Of a DNA stretch of 47,313 nucleotides, positions 1 to 7,226 are shown in pieces. A program made the translations under genes and the position numbers. Below the pieces are notes generated by a model. That model did no database searches and was not told the DNA's origin. It worked only from the letters and a program-made list of their open reading frames with translations. Each line of letters opens with the position of its first letter. Position 1 is the first letter of the stretch. The stretch comes from a virus: positions 1 to 47,313 of IMG/VR virus record IMGVR_UViG_3300042922_000870; one strand, written 5' to 3'.

Positions 1-1098
1 CAGAACGTCCCTGAGATCAATCGTAAACCACTTATTAATGTCTGTACTCAATAATGTAAGTGACTTAAAAACGCTTCCGGGAGTGGGGGTGACTCCAGTA
101 CTCCATGGATTTGTAATCTTGGAAAAGCTAATGCTGGAGGCGGCCGAACCATGCGAATAAGAATATAAATGAAGGTCAGCCCTGTTAATAATAATGCTCC
201 CACGGTTTACAATGTCTTCCTTAACTTTATCTATATTCTTAAAGTAAATGGCACTACGTCCCATGCCATAACCACCTTGATACGCACCCAACCAGTTTTT
301 TGAATTCCAACTCGATGCGCCAGAGCCTTGAACATTGGGATCAAGGTTGTAGAATACAGAACCAGCATATGAATTTTGGGGATCTACCACCACACTCGGA
401 TCAACAAAGATGGGATATGTAGAATTATCAAGAAAATCTTCATCTTCTAGGATTACTGAAAAACATTCGATGCCATTAATATCAGTGTGGAGGCTGTAAC
501 GAACACCATAGCTCAAATTACCCAAGCTATCGACCATATAGGGCTTATCTATGTTCCATATTGTAAATTTATCGTCTTCATCAATAACTTTGAAATTACC
601 TTCGTTTACAATTCTTACACCGCCAGCTTTAATGGTAAATTCAAATTCTCTTTTCGTTGTCTTTTGATTTAAGATAATATTTTCTTTAAGTGAATCGGAG
701 GTGACAATATATTCAACATCAATATTTTCATTTTCAAAGCAGTCTAAGAATTTAAATCTGTTTCCATTATCTCCGTAGATTTCCGAGAATTGTGTAGTGG
801 AATCTTTTAGTTTGAAGTTGATCCACTTACTTTGTGAATCTTTAAAATATTCAATTCCGAATAGATGATTATTATTGTCTGTTTTGTCTCCAAAATATGC
901 CTTGAATATATTATCCGTTACACCATTAGTAAATTCCCACTGCTCAAGATTTTTTACTCTTACATCAATGTCGTTCCAAGTACCGTCATCTTTTTCATAG
1001 TGGATGGGAGCACTAAACATCTCAATTCGAAATTTTCCTTGTCCATCACCATATGTCTTAGAACATATGCTCCTTTGCTCGACTATCTCATTATCCAT
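1..1098 (-). CDS. WapA-like/DNRLRE-type tail fibre protein, N-terminal part (runs off the left edge)
   Basis: Open reading frame of 366 codons without a stop, starting at ATG 1098 behind a strong GGGAGGTG site 8 nt upstream and continuing past base 1. The N-terminus (about residues 10-50) has the pattern seen in WapA/RHS wall-associated and fibre proteins: SKTYGDGQGKFRIEMFSAPI then HYEKDDGTWNDIDVRVKN. Around residue 245 the motif STYPIFVDPSV ends the first domain, as in those families, and the following part (SWNSKNWLGAYQGG..., RSAIYFKNI) resembles a DNRLRE/CBM96-like beta domain. It overlaps the preceding gene by 16 nt, so the two are probably translationally coupled. Role inferred: host-surface-binding fibre or tip protein of the virion. 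The C-terminus is outside the window, so any enzymatic or toxin domain cannot be judged. Confidence 0.75.
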   Translation of the reverse strand, partial: MDNEIVEQRSICSKTYGDGQGKFRIEMFSAPIHYEKDDGTWNDIDVRVKNLEQWEFTNGVTDNIFKAYFGDKTDNNNHLFGIEYFKDSQSKWINFKLKDSTTQFSEIYGDNGNRFKFLDCFENENIDVEYIVTSDSLKENIILNQKTTKREFEFTIKAGGVRIVNEGNFKVIDEDDKFTIWNIDKPYMVDSLGNLSYGVRYSLHTDINGIECFSVILEDEDFLDNSTYPIFVDPSVVVDPQNSYAGSVFYNLDPNVQGSGASSWNSKNWLGAYQGGYGMGRSAIYFKNIDKVKEDIVNRGSIIINRADLHLYSYSHGSAASSISFSKITNPWSTGVTPTPGSVFKSLTLLSTDINKWFTIDLRDVL

Positions 1099-1706
1099 GT
1101 AATTTCACCTCCCACACTCTTTACAAGTGGCGCTTCGAACTCATCAACCACAACATTGTTCCTTCGAATTACCAATCTTCCATTCAAATCAGTGTCCGAT
1201 ACTATGGTCAATTCAACCTGAACTCCTTGATTGAGAGGGAATTGTGCGATTGCTTTGAAGTTGAAATTTACACCATTTATGTTTAATTTTTGTTTGAATC
1301 CAAAGTTAAACTGCGTAATCCTATTGACACCTGAATTCTGAACGCCAGGATCAAATAAATACTCAGCATTGTAATATGTAATCGCATCTTTATACATTAG
1401 TGGCTGACCCATTAAATCGTACTGTTGATCATCGGTTACGTAAGATACTTGAATCATCTGACCCACAATTTTAAAGATCCCGCCATACACCTCATAGTAG
1501 GATTTCGTTCCTGAGCCGAAAAGACCAAATCTAAGCAAGTTATCTTTCTGAATATGTGCAAAAGTATTCTCCTGTAACGTATTTAAGTCCACCTCGCACA
1601 AGGATGTGCCGTCTAAATATTCAGCGCACCAAATGAGTTGCTGCGAGGTGGGGGAGTATAGATTATCCTTGATAAATATTTTGAAAACCTCCATTGTATT
1701 GGACAT
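1083..1706 (-). CDS. Tail fibre/baseplate-associated protein, unassigned
   Basis: 207 residues when started at ATG 1706. A second possible start is ATA 1679 (protein beginning M-F-I-K-D-N-L-Y-S-P), which has GGAGG exactly 8 nt upstream, whereas ATG 1706 directly follows a hairpin and has only a distant GGGGAG. The body is beta-rich with motifs such as YYEVYGGIFKIVGQMIQVSY and a C-terminal stretch ending in EAPLVKSVGGEITWIMR. No signal peptide or membrane segment. It lies between two fibre-type genes and overlaps the downstream fibre gene by 16 nt, so a tail-fibre accessory or baseplate role is inferred from position only. Confidence 0.7.
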   Translation of the reverse strand: MSNTMEVFKIFIKDNLYSPTSQQLIWCAEYLDGTSLCEVDLNTLQENTFAHIQKDNLLRFGLFGSGTKSYYEVYGGIFKIVGQMIQVSYVTDDQQYDLMGQPLMYKDAITYYNAEYLFDPGVQNSGVNRITQFNFGFKQKLNINGVNFNFKAIAQFPLNQGVQVELTIVSDTDLNGRLVIRRNNVVVDEFEAPLVKSVGGEITWIMR

Positions 1707-1709
1707 AGT

Positions 1710-1734
1710 AAAATAGGACTCCCCAAGAGAGTCC
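1710..1734 (-). terminator. Weak intrinsic terminator or hairpin
   Basis: On the minus strand a 6-bp stem GGACTC/GAGTCC with a 7-nt loop is followed by TATTTTA. It sits between the genes ending at 1761 and starting near 1706. The stem is short and the T tract interrupted, so efficiency is probably low; it could also modulate the downstream ribosome binding site. Confidence 0.45.
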
Positions 1735-1760
1735 CTGATAAGTAGTTATTGAAATGTTGA

Positions 1761-2231
1761 TTAAGCTGTATATTGATAAGCTACACGAGTTAAAAATGTG
1801 AAATTGCCAGCGGTTGCGGTTGCAGGGACATTTGCATGTAAGGTGAACTTGGAATAGCATGTGACATCTGTTAAAGCACCGCTGTTAATCGACCCCTTAA
1901 TATGACCAGCATCACCCGCCGTCAAATTACCCGCCTGAATCAACTTTGTTACATTGCCTCCAACCGGAGTATAGAGCGTTTCGCTGAGTGAATCAATTTT
2001 TGCTTCAATCCACTTGTTTAAAACAATCTCTCCTGTATTTCCACCCAAACTATCCTTGGTTGTGATTGTGCAGTTTGTCATATCAGCTACCACAGAAGTT
2101 CCGCCTCTATTGTTCCAGACCAAAAATGTTTTGTCGGTAGATACACTACCTGCATCCCATGTACCGATTTGCCAATCGGATAGTTGTGTTGTATTTGTTG
2201 AGTCATACCATTGTACTAAAGGTGCTGCCAT
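1761..2231 (-). CDS. Tail/baseplate protein, unassigned
   Basis: 156 residues from ATG 2231, with TTAGGAGATG upstream. The N-terminus (APLVQWYDSTNTTQLSDWQI) followed by an Ala/Gly/Thr-rich beta-type sequence and GNFTFLTRVAYQYTA at the end looks like a small structural protein with a beta-sandwich fold; phage baseplate and receptor-binding accessory proteins look like this. No cysteine-rich or catalytic motif is seen. It follows the 389-residue coiled-coil fibre gene by 17 nt, in the same late operon. Function inferred from position. Confidence 0.7.
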   Translation of the reverse strand: MAAPLVQWYDSTNTTQLSDWQIGTWDAGSVSTDKTFLVWNNRGGTSVVADMTNCTITTKDSLGGNTGEIVLNKWIEAKIDSLSETLYTPVGGNVTKLIQAGNLTAGDAGHIKGSINSGALTDVTCYSKFTLHANVPATATAGNFTFLTRVAYQYTA

Positions 2232-2248
2232 GATGAATCATCTCCTAA

Positions 2249-3418
2249 TTATGTATGTGTTTTAATATTTATTTGAATTCCAATCGCCTTCATTGTTGCA
2301 TCTACTGCAGAAACATTTAAACGAAAATATGTATTTTTAGTTATTACTTTTGCAGCGTTGTTTAAATTGGCCGTTTGAGATTTGTGATCACCTGTTTGAA
2401 TCTTTAAACTCTCATTAAGCAATGGAGTCCATATATCACCATTGTCGAAATTTGTCTGAGAGATTTTCTCGACTTGTATATCAAACACATTGGCCGTAGG
2501 TGGCTCAATACAATAAATTTTTATATCTGTTATGGTTCCATCGTAGGGAAACTGAATAATGTGGTTTTGAATACCAATTTGATAAATCGATGGGATGGAG
2601 AAGGTAATGGAGCGAGTGATAAAGTTGCTATAGTCATTATTTCTTAATAAACCTGATGTTGTCTCGCTGACAAACGGAAGAGCTCCACCAGTCCAGTTAT
2701 CAATCTTTTTCCAGTCATTGTAGTAAGAACTATAACGATAAATATCTCCAGTGCTTTCTATCATTACACGCCAACCGTTTTCAGGAGACGGATAAGCGGT
2801 AGTTATATCTGCATAGGTTTTAACTGGTTCCTGGTAAATAATGAGGGTACTTTCAGCTGCTTCTTCAGCTAGTTCGGCAGCATCTTCTGCGCGTATTGCT
2901 GCATCTGTTGCGTGATCCGCAGCCACATTTGCGTTACTTGCTGCAATGTTTGCATTATTAATCGCTATTTGGGCTTCGTTAATTTTAATGGATATCTGAT
3001 TGAGTCTATCGTTTGCTTGGTCAATTAAATCCTGAAGAGTTATTACGATATCTGGTTGCCTACTAACCATAGCGTATACACGGCTAGCAGCCAGCATAAT
3101 CAATCCGCGACCTTTGTATTTGACCAGCATAGATTTTCCTTCATGTATTGCGGTAAACATAATGACACCAGTCGCGTAATCAACCAAGAATTGATTATCA
3201 GTTAGTCGACCTAGGTTTTCGTATACTTCGCGGCTGACTTCAGTAAATCCCTCGATGATGACACGGTCTGAGAATGAAGGGATTTCAAGCAGAGTAATCT
3301 TCCCATTGATAATATAAAGATTGTCAGTGCGGTCAATGTATTCATCTCCAGGTTGGCCTGTTCTCCATATAACAACATTGGGATCGTTATATTCTAGATA
3401 AGTTTTTAATTCAGGTAT
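2249..3418 (-). CDS. Tail fibre/baseplate protein with central Ala-rich coiled coil
   Basis: 389 residues. The nearest conventional start is GTG 3427, but that GTG lies inside the ribosome binding site itself (AGGAGGTG), so the likely start is ATA 3418, eight nt after GGAGG, giving M-P-E-L-K-T-Y-L-E-Y. Residues about 1-120 form a globular domain (NDPNVVIWRTGQPGDEYIDR), about 130-185 an alanine-rich coiled coil (AQIAINNANIAASNANVAAD) typical of phage fibre trimerisation segments, then a linker containing YRYSSYYNDWKKIDNWTGGA and a C-terminal beta domain. Such architecture is that of BppU-like or fibre proteins that attach receptor-binding domains to the baseplate. Four nt separate it from the upstream gene. 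Confidence 0.75.
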   Translation of the reverse strand: MPELKTYLEYNDPNVVIWRTGQPGDEYIDRTDNLYIINGKITLLEIPSFSDRVIIEGFTEVSREVYENLGRLTDNQFLVDYATGVIMFTAIHEGKSMLVKYKGRGLIMLAASRVYAMVSRQPDIVITLQDLIDQANDRLNQISIKINEAQIAINNANIAASNANVAADHATDAAIRAEDAAELAEEAAESTLIIYQEPVKTYADITTAYPSPENGWRVMIESTGDIYRYSSYYNDWKKIDNWTGGALPFVSETTSGLLRNNDYSNFITRSITFSIPSIYQIGIQNHIIQFPYDGTITDIKIYCIEPPTANVFDIQVEKISQTNFDNGDIWTPLLNESLKIQTGDHKSQTANLNNAAKVITKNTYFRLNVSAVDATMKAIGIQINIKTHT

Positions 3419-3430
3419 ATTTCTCACCTC

Positions 3431-4066
3431 CTACAAACGAAACTGGTATCGAAAACGTATTGTTGCATTGCCTGTAATCTTTAACACATTCATTCCTGGT
3501 GGAAAACTTAAGTAATTATCATTAAAATCTTCATATCGGTAGATGACTGGATTACTTGATTGAATGTCCTGTCTCTCATTGTTAACATATATGGTCTCAC
3601 CATCTACCAAAGATGTAAATTTGAACTCTTCGTTATTATCTGAAGAATTCACAATTGAAAAATCTCCATTTCCAATCTTCGTGATCCAAATCTCTGGAAT
3701 GCACGTTGTATTACCTTTGTTGTTTAAGATTACTATTGGACTAATGTCGAAGGTTATACTTAATAAAATAGGAGATGAAGTAGGGGAGTTAGTTTCTAGT
3801 GTTACCCTATACTTTACTATTGTTGATTTTAACGAGGTTGTTGGCTGTATTTGCGGGATAGAGCCTCCATTGACACATACAGTCCAATCAGTCCAAGAAC
3901 CTCCTCCATTAAAAGACACGGAGGTTTCAATTACTATTTCTGTCCCTGTAGAAATATCGCTCTCCCAACTTATTTTAGTTATTGCTCCATCTCCAGCAAA
4001 TGAATAGGGGATATCGTTTGAAATGTAATGACCTTTGAATCCAGCTAGTTCAGCCCAGGTTTCCAT
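3431..4066 (-). CDS. Distal-tail-type protein (resembles the C-terminal domain of Dit proteins)
   Basis: 211 residues from ATG 4066. The C-terminal half (FSIVNSSDNNEEFKFTSLVD, GETIYVNN, LSFPPGMNVLKITGNATIRF) has the layout of the C-terminal beta-sandwich of Siphovirus distal tail proteins, where a disordered-loop/duty segment is followed by PGxNxLxIxG. The N-terminus METWAELAGFKGHY repeats the TWADLA motif that ends the Dit-like protein two genes upstream. Together this suggests that what is one protein in many phages is here carried as two separate genes with another gene between them. Role: hub of the tail tip. The domain match is by eye. Confidence 0.65.
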   Translation of the reverse strand: METWAELAGFKGHYISNDIPYSFAGDGAITKISWESDISTGTEIVIETSVSFNGGGSWTDWTVCVNGGSIPQIQPTTSLKSTIVKYRVTLETNSPTSSPILLSITFDISPIVILNNKGNTTCIPEIWITKIGNGDFSIVNSSDNNEEFKFTSLVDGETIYVNNERQDIQSSNPVIYRYEDFNDNYLSFPPGMNVLKITGNATIRFRYQFRL

Positions 4067-4077
4067 ATTTACTTCAC

Positions 4078-4713
4078 CTAACCAATCAATCCAAAGGGAC
4101 GAAAGTTAGCTGCTGTACCAGCCTCTTGCCATCTGGCAATAACATAGCAACGCCACCTCGTAGTATTGTCATCTAGAATGGCTCCTGCCGTTGTGGGCCA
4201 GTTAGGTTGAATGGTTGCTGTATTTCCTGCTTGAACACACAGATAAAACCTGCCATTGTCTGAGGTTGGCAACACAACATCGTTCAGATTGTAATGTTTG
4301 CCTGTTTCCCAAAAGACTGATCCTGCAACCTCTCGCACTGTGGCTCCAGAAGTAAGGGGCCATGTTGGTTGATTAAAGCCTGTGCTGCCAGCTTGAGTAC
4401 ATATATAAACATGTAAATTATCCATGGTTGGGACAATATATGCTCCCGCTGACACAGATGTTAGACTGGACCAAGAGGGTGCAGCTATACCAGCACGGAC
4501 ATTATACCAACCAAACGAGTCTCCAATACTACCGCTTTCATTAATATAGAATTTTCCTCGGGGATGAGTTCCGCTATTAGGTTTGCCCGTAGAATAAAGC
4601 AAGGCGGCATCGTCCAGCAGTTGGAAATTCAAAGCTAAATCACTCAATGAGGAATAGATATTGTCACTCAATTGAGGCTTTTTTAATCCTAGATTAGTTG
4701 TTTCTGTTGGCAT
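4078..4713 (-). CDS. Tail protein with tandem carbohydrate-binding-like (CBM5/12-type) modules
   Basis: 211 residues from ATG 4713 behind AAAGGAG. The N-terminus (TETTNLGLKKPQLSDN) is a typical phage fibre beginning. Two or three repeated units follow, each with a pattern of aromatic residues and the sequence AGxTGxxQPTWPxTxGA: one at about residues 105-125 (AGSTGFNQPTWPLTSGATV) and one at about 160-182 (AGNTATIQPNWPTTAGAIL). This unit is frequent in phage adhesins and chitin-binding-type modules. The gene is inserted between the Dit N-terminal-type gene and the Dit C-terminal-type gene. Inferred role: binding of cell-wall polysaccharide by the tail tip. Confidence 0.7.
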   Translation of the reverse strand: MPTETTNLGLKKPQLSDNIYSSLSDLALNFQLLDDAALLYSTGKPNSGTHPRGKFYINESGSIGDSFGWYNVRAGIAAPSWSSLTSVSAGAYIVPTMDNLHVYICTQAGSTGFNQPTWPLTSGATVREVAGSVFWETGKHYNLNDVVLPTSDNGRFYLCVQAGNTATIQPNWPTTAGAILDDNTTRWRCYVIARWQEAGTAANFRPFGLIG

Positions 4714-4729
4714 GTTATCTCCTTTCTAA

Positions 4730-5332
4730 TCATGCTAAGTCTGCCCAAGTGAAATGATCGGGTAAATCAGACCATTTTGGTTTGGTTGAGGTGAGCTGAA
4801 GTTTATTATTTACAACTTGCGTATTTAAGTGTTCACCTGAGAATGTATTAATTGTTGTTAAGCTCGGAGTCTCTGTCCATTTAAATTCGTTTGGAAAGTA
4901 GATGGGGGAGTAAGCATTAGGGGAATCACAGCGAAAAGTAAGTGTAATGTATCCTTGTCGTAAGCAATTGTGAACTAAATTAGAGTCCTCAACTACTAAT
5001 GCATAGTAGATTTTTTCTGGATTCACACCAAGTTCATTTGTAAAATATAATTCTTGATAATATTCTTGCCCTGTTAGCCATCTTGTTATTTCGTTTATTT
5101 TGTCATTATCAAAAGTATCCATAAATGCAAAGTTTACTGAGAATTTAAGTGGATTTTTTTTAATTCCTTGAAAATAAGGTCGATCTCTACCACGAACTGT
5201 TTCTTCTAATATCTCAGTTGAAGATACAAATGGTTCTTCTTGCATACCTCCAGAGAGATTGACATTGTAAATTCCATAGTCTATTGACTTATTACTAGCG
5301 TAAGAGAAGAAAAGGGAGTCTCGAATTGTTAT
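4730..5332 (-). CDS. Distal tail (Dit)-like protein, N-terminal domain; likely AUA start
   Basis: 200 residues when started at ATA 5332. The first ATG in frame (5245) would remove 29 residues that are clearly part of the family: T-I-R-D-S-L-F-F-S-Y-A-S-N-K-S-I-D-Y-G-I then YNVNLSGGMQEEPF, matching the conserved beginning of Siphovirus tail (Dit) proteins. No ATG, GTG or TTG exists between the in-frame TAA (5335-5333) and 5245, and the ATA is preceded by AGAAGGTG with 6 nt spacing. Further family marks are RDRPYFQGIKKNPLKFSVNF, RWLTGQEYYQELYFTNE and QGYITLTFRCDSPNAYS. The protein ends in the linker motif KPKWSDLPDHFTWADLA. ATT two codons on is an alternative start. Confidence 0.75.
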   Translation of the reverse strand: MTIRDSLFFSYASNKSIDYGIYNVNLSGGMQEEPFVSSTEILEETVRGRDRPYFQGIKKNPLKFSVNFAFMDTFDNDKINEITRWLTGQEYYQELYFTNELGVNPEKIYYALVVEDSNLVHNCLRQGYITLTFRCDSPNAYSPIYFPNEFKWTETPSLTTINTFSGEHLNTQVVNNKLQLTSTKPKWSDLPDHFTWADLA

Positions 5333-5351
5333 TTAAATCACCTTCTTTCCA

Positions 5352-5840
5352 TTACATATTCATTGAAGCAATTCCGTCTTCAATTGTAGTTGTGTTACCC
5401 AAACAGGTAGTGACTTGCGATCCTACAACAGCGATCAACTCCCCATTAAGTTTTACATTTTTAGTATTACCTCCAGTAACCGACCCTTGTCCACTGCCCG
5501 AAATCGGAGTAGTTGCTGTGTACCTCGTTGAGCTAGTACTTGAGGGAATGGGAGGGTCGGCAATCCAAGTTTCGTTCGTTCTATCTCCTACGACTGCGAT
5601 ATTCAATCCATTGATTTTCATTTTTGAGTTTGTTGTAATGGTGCCTATTATTTTTACACCTGTTGTACCAGTTCCCCCATCATTCCAACCATAATGATCG
5701 ACTACAGGAATATGATTCCCCTCTGAATCAGTTCCACCGCCTGTAGAATATTGCCACTCCCAATTTTCAATTGAGTAAGTAACGTGATTGCTTTTTGTTG
5801 ATTCAGTGATGTTTCCACCGTTTACCGCGACTTGAGCGAT
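5352..5840 (-). CDS. PAAR-like spike/tip protein; likely AUC start
   Basis: 162 residues if started at ATC 5840; the first ATG (5621) would leave only 89. The extra 73 codons are open, follow directly after an in-frame TAA, and encode plausible protein (I-A-Q-V-A-V-N-G-G-N-I-T-E-S-T, then IENWEWQYSTGGGTD, VVDHYGWNDGG). No ATG, GTG or TTG occurs in frame in that stretch. AAGGATGTGG, close to a full anti-16S match, precedes the ATC with about 10 nt between its AAGGA core and the start. The C-terminal half carries PAAR-type repeats: KINGLNIAVVGDRTN and GSVTGGNTKNVKLNGELIAVV. PAAR proteins cap spikes of contractile and some siphophage tails. The fold assignment is by pattern only. Confidence 0.6.
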   Translation of the reverse strand: MAQVAVNGGNITESTKSNHVTYSIENWEWQYSTGGGTDSEGNHIPVVDHYGWNDGGTGTTGVKIIGTITTNSKMKINGLNIAVVGDRTNETWIADPPIPSSTSSTRYTATTPISGSGQGSVTGGNTKNVKLNGELIAVVGSQVTTCLGNTTTIEDGIASMNM

Positions 5841-5862
5841 TTATACCACATCCTTAAAAAAT

Positions 5863-5897
5863 GGAATAATAAAAAACCCTTTGTTTATAAGGGTTTT
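5863..5897 (-). terminator. Intrinsic terminator upstream of the PAAR-like gene
   Basis: Perfect 9-bp stem AAAACCCTT/AAGGGTTTT with a 7-nt loop, followed on the minus strand by TTTTTTATTATT. A nearly identical hairpin stands at 42195-42221 between the RNA polymerase and HU genes. The stem is A/T-flanked on both sides, so it may act in both orientations. Confidence 0.75.
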
Positions 5898-5944
5898 GTG
5901 CAGTGCATTTCCTTATGAAATTGTTATTTTATCTGTATGACACT

Positions 5945-5974
5945 TTGTATTTTCACTAAATTGAATAGTACAAT
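5945..5974 (+). promoter_or_regulatory. SigmaA-type promoter for the zinc-ribbon cargo gene
   Basis: TTGTAT (5945-5950), 18-bp spacer, TACAAT (5969-5974), 39 nt before the GTG start at 6014. Both boxes differ from consensus in one or two bases. Plus strand, against the direction of the surrounding late operon, as expected for an independently expressed cargo gene. Confidence 0.5.
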
Positions 5975-6013
5975 GTTACAATAGATCTACTACCAAATTT
6001 AGGAGATGGGTTC

Positions 6014-6340
6014 GTGAAGTGTAGCAAATGTGGTTATGAAATGAAACGGAACAATAGATATTGTTTCAGTTGTGGAAATGAGATTGATGGTTCTGCGAGT
6101 ACAATAGATTTTAGTAAAGCGAAAAACAAAAGATCAATGCATGATTACTTGGCCTACGCTGGGATGATTGCTTTAATTCCAATTTTTCTAATGTTGTTTA
6201 GTTCGGTTTTTAATTCATGCGACATCAGTCCAAAACCAAAGGCTGTAAAAGATTGGACCAACAAGGATTACAACGATTTCATGAAGTGGAAAGAGAAGGA
6301 GTATCAAAAGAGAATGGATGATAATACAATTTTTAATTAA
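6014..6340 (+). CDS. Small zinc-ribbon membrane protein (cargo gene)
   Basis: 108 residues from GTG 6014, preceded by AGGAGATGG. The N-terminus is a zinc ribbon with two CxxC pairs (MKCSKCGYEM and YCFSCGNEI, residues 3-6 and 18-21). Residues about 45-70 (YLAYAGMIALIPIFLMLFSSVF) form one membrane span, and the rest is a charged Lys/Glu-rich tail. Such zinc-ribbon plus single-span proteins are common in Firmicutes and mostly of unknown role. It has its own promoter, runs opposite to the late genes, and is fenced by terminators on both sides, so it is probably expressed from the prophage (moron). Confidence 0.75.
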   Translation: MKCSKCGYEMKRNNRYCFSCGNEIDGSASTIDFSKAKNKRSMHDYLAYAGMIALIPIFLMLFSSVFNSCDISPKPKAVKDWTNKDYNDFMKWKEKEYQKRMDDNTIFN

Positions 6341-6393
6341 GAGCTACATACTAGTGAGCTGATTGAAGTCGGAGAGTTAAATGGATAAACAAT

Positions 6394-6425
6394 AAAAAAA
6401 GCATCTGAATTGATGCTTCTTTTTA
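6394..6425. terminator. Bidirectional intrinsic terminator between two convergent cargo genes
   Basis: Stem AAGCATC/GATGCTT with a 6-nt loop, flanked by A7 on the left and TCTTTTT on the right. It lies between the plus-strand zinc-ribbon gene (ends 6340) and the minus-strand gene ending at 6446 and fits as terminator for both. Confidence 0.8.
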
Positions 6426-6445
6426 GTATAGTTTTAAATGAGACA

Positions 6446-7147
6446 TCACATCATATACGCCTGTAGTCCATTATATGTTGAGGTTCCCTTGGTGGCATAA
6501 TCCAAAGCGGTTTTCCCAGAACTGTCTTTCAGAGTGGCATCTGATTTATAAGTGTTTGTTAGTTCTCCAAAATAGAAGATGTTTTCATTAATTACACTTA
6601 GCATAAGAGCAGTTTTTCCATTTGCGTCCTGCAGATTAGGATTTAATCCATTAACTTTTATAACCGAATATAGAGCGAAATTGTCCTCAAGAACCACGTA
6701 ATGTAACAATGACTGCTTGGACTTACTGTCTTGTGCATTTACTGAGAATTCTCCAGCAGCAATAGCTAATGCGATTTTAGTTGCATCTATTTTTCCGTTT
6801 GTAGAATATTTATCGTGTAAATCTGACACAAACTCTCCTCCAGTTGAATTGACACTTGCTTTAGTTGAAGATGGGGTAGAAGAGGGAATCTTGGTTCCCA
6901 CACTGAAGGTAACAGTGGAGGATGTTACTCCAGTTACTTCATACCCAAAAGAGTTTCCAGCATCCCTTACTGGAATATACAGTTTATTGTTTACCGTCAT
7001 AGCTTCAATCGAAGTTTGATTGCTACCCGTTACTAATTTAACTGTTTTAGGTGTGGCTTTAAGATAGGTAGCAGCTCCAGCGACACCGCCAGCAGTTACA
7101 CATATCCCAACAACTAACCCCAAAGCAAAAGTTGATATTTTTCTCAT
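6446..7147 (-). CDS. Exported protein with copper-amine-oxidase-N-like and ankyrin-repeat segments (cargo gene)
   Basis: 233 residues from ATG 7147 with GGAGGTAC upstream. Residues 1-27 are a signal peptide (MRKISTFALGLVVGICVTAG followed by GVAGAA). Residues about 30-85 (VKLVTGSNQTSIEAMTVNNK, LYIPVRDAGNSFGYEVTG) resemble the copper-amine-oxidase N-terminal domain frequent in Paenibacillus surface proteins. A Ser/Thr/Pro linker follows, then two to three ankyrin-like units from about residue 140 (NAQDSKSKQSLLHYVVLEDN, NLQDANGKTALMLSV, LKDSSGKTALDYA). A TATAAT lies about 20 nt before the ribosome site, but no clear -35 box is seen. With the neighbouring zinc-ribbon gene it forms a cargo island inside the tail module, likely a lysogenic-conversion gene whose product acts at the cell surface. 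Confidence 0.75.
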   Translation of the reverse strand: MRKISTFALGLVVGICVTAGGVAGAATYLKATPKTVKLVTGSNQTSIEAMTVNNKLYIPVRDAGNSFGYEVTGVTSSTVTFSVGTKIPSSTPSSTKASVNSTGGEFVSDLHDKYSTNGKIDATKIALAIAAGEFSVNAQDSKSKQSLLHYVVLEDNFALYSVIKVNGLNPNLQDANGKTALMLSVINENIFYFGELTNTYKSDATLKDSSGKTALDYATKGTSTYNGLQAYMM

Positions 7148-7226
7148 CTATTATGTACCTCCAAAATGACTATTATAATATACCTTATACTACCATATAT
7201 CGGCATATTATCGGAGATTGTTAATA

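Noticed and set aside
487-672. Plus-strand ORF of 61 codons
   Set aside because: It lies within the WapA-like fibre frame on the minus strand, lacks a ribosome site, and has no protein-like pattern.
5352-5621. 89-residue version of the PAAR-like protein starting at ATG 5621
   Set aside because: No ribosome site before this ATG; 73 further codons upstream are open and coding-like, with a good site before ATC 5840.
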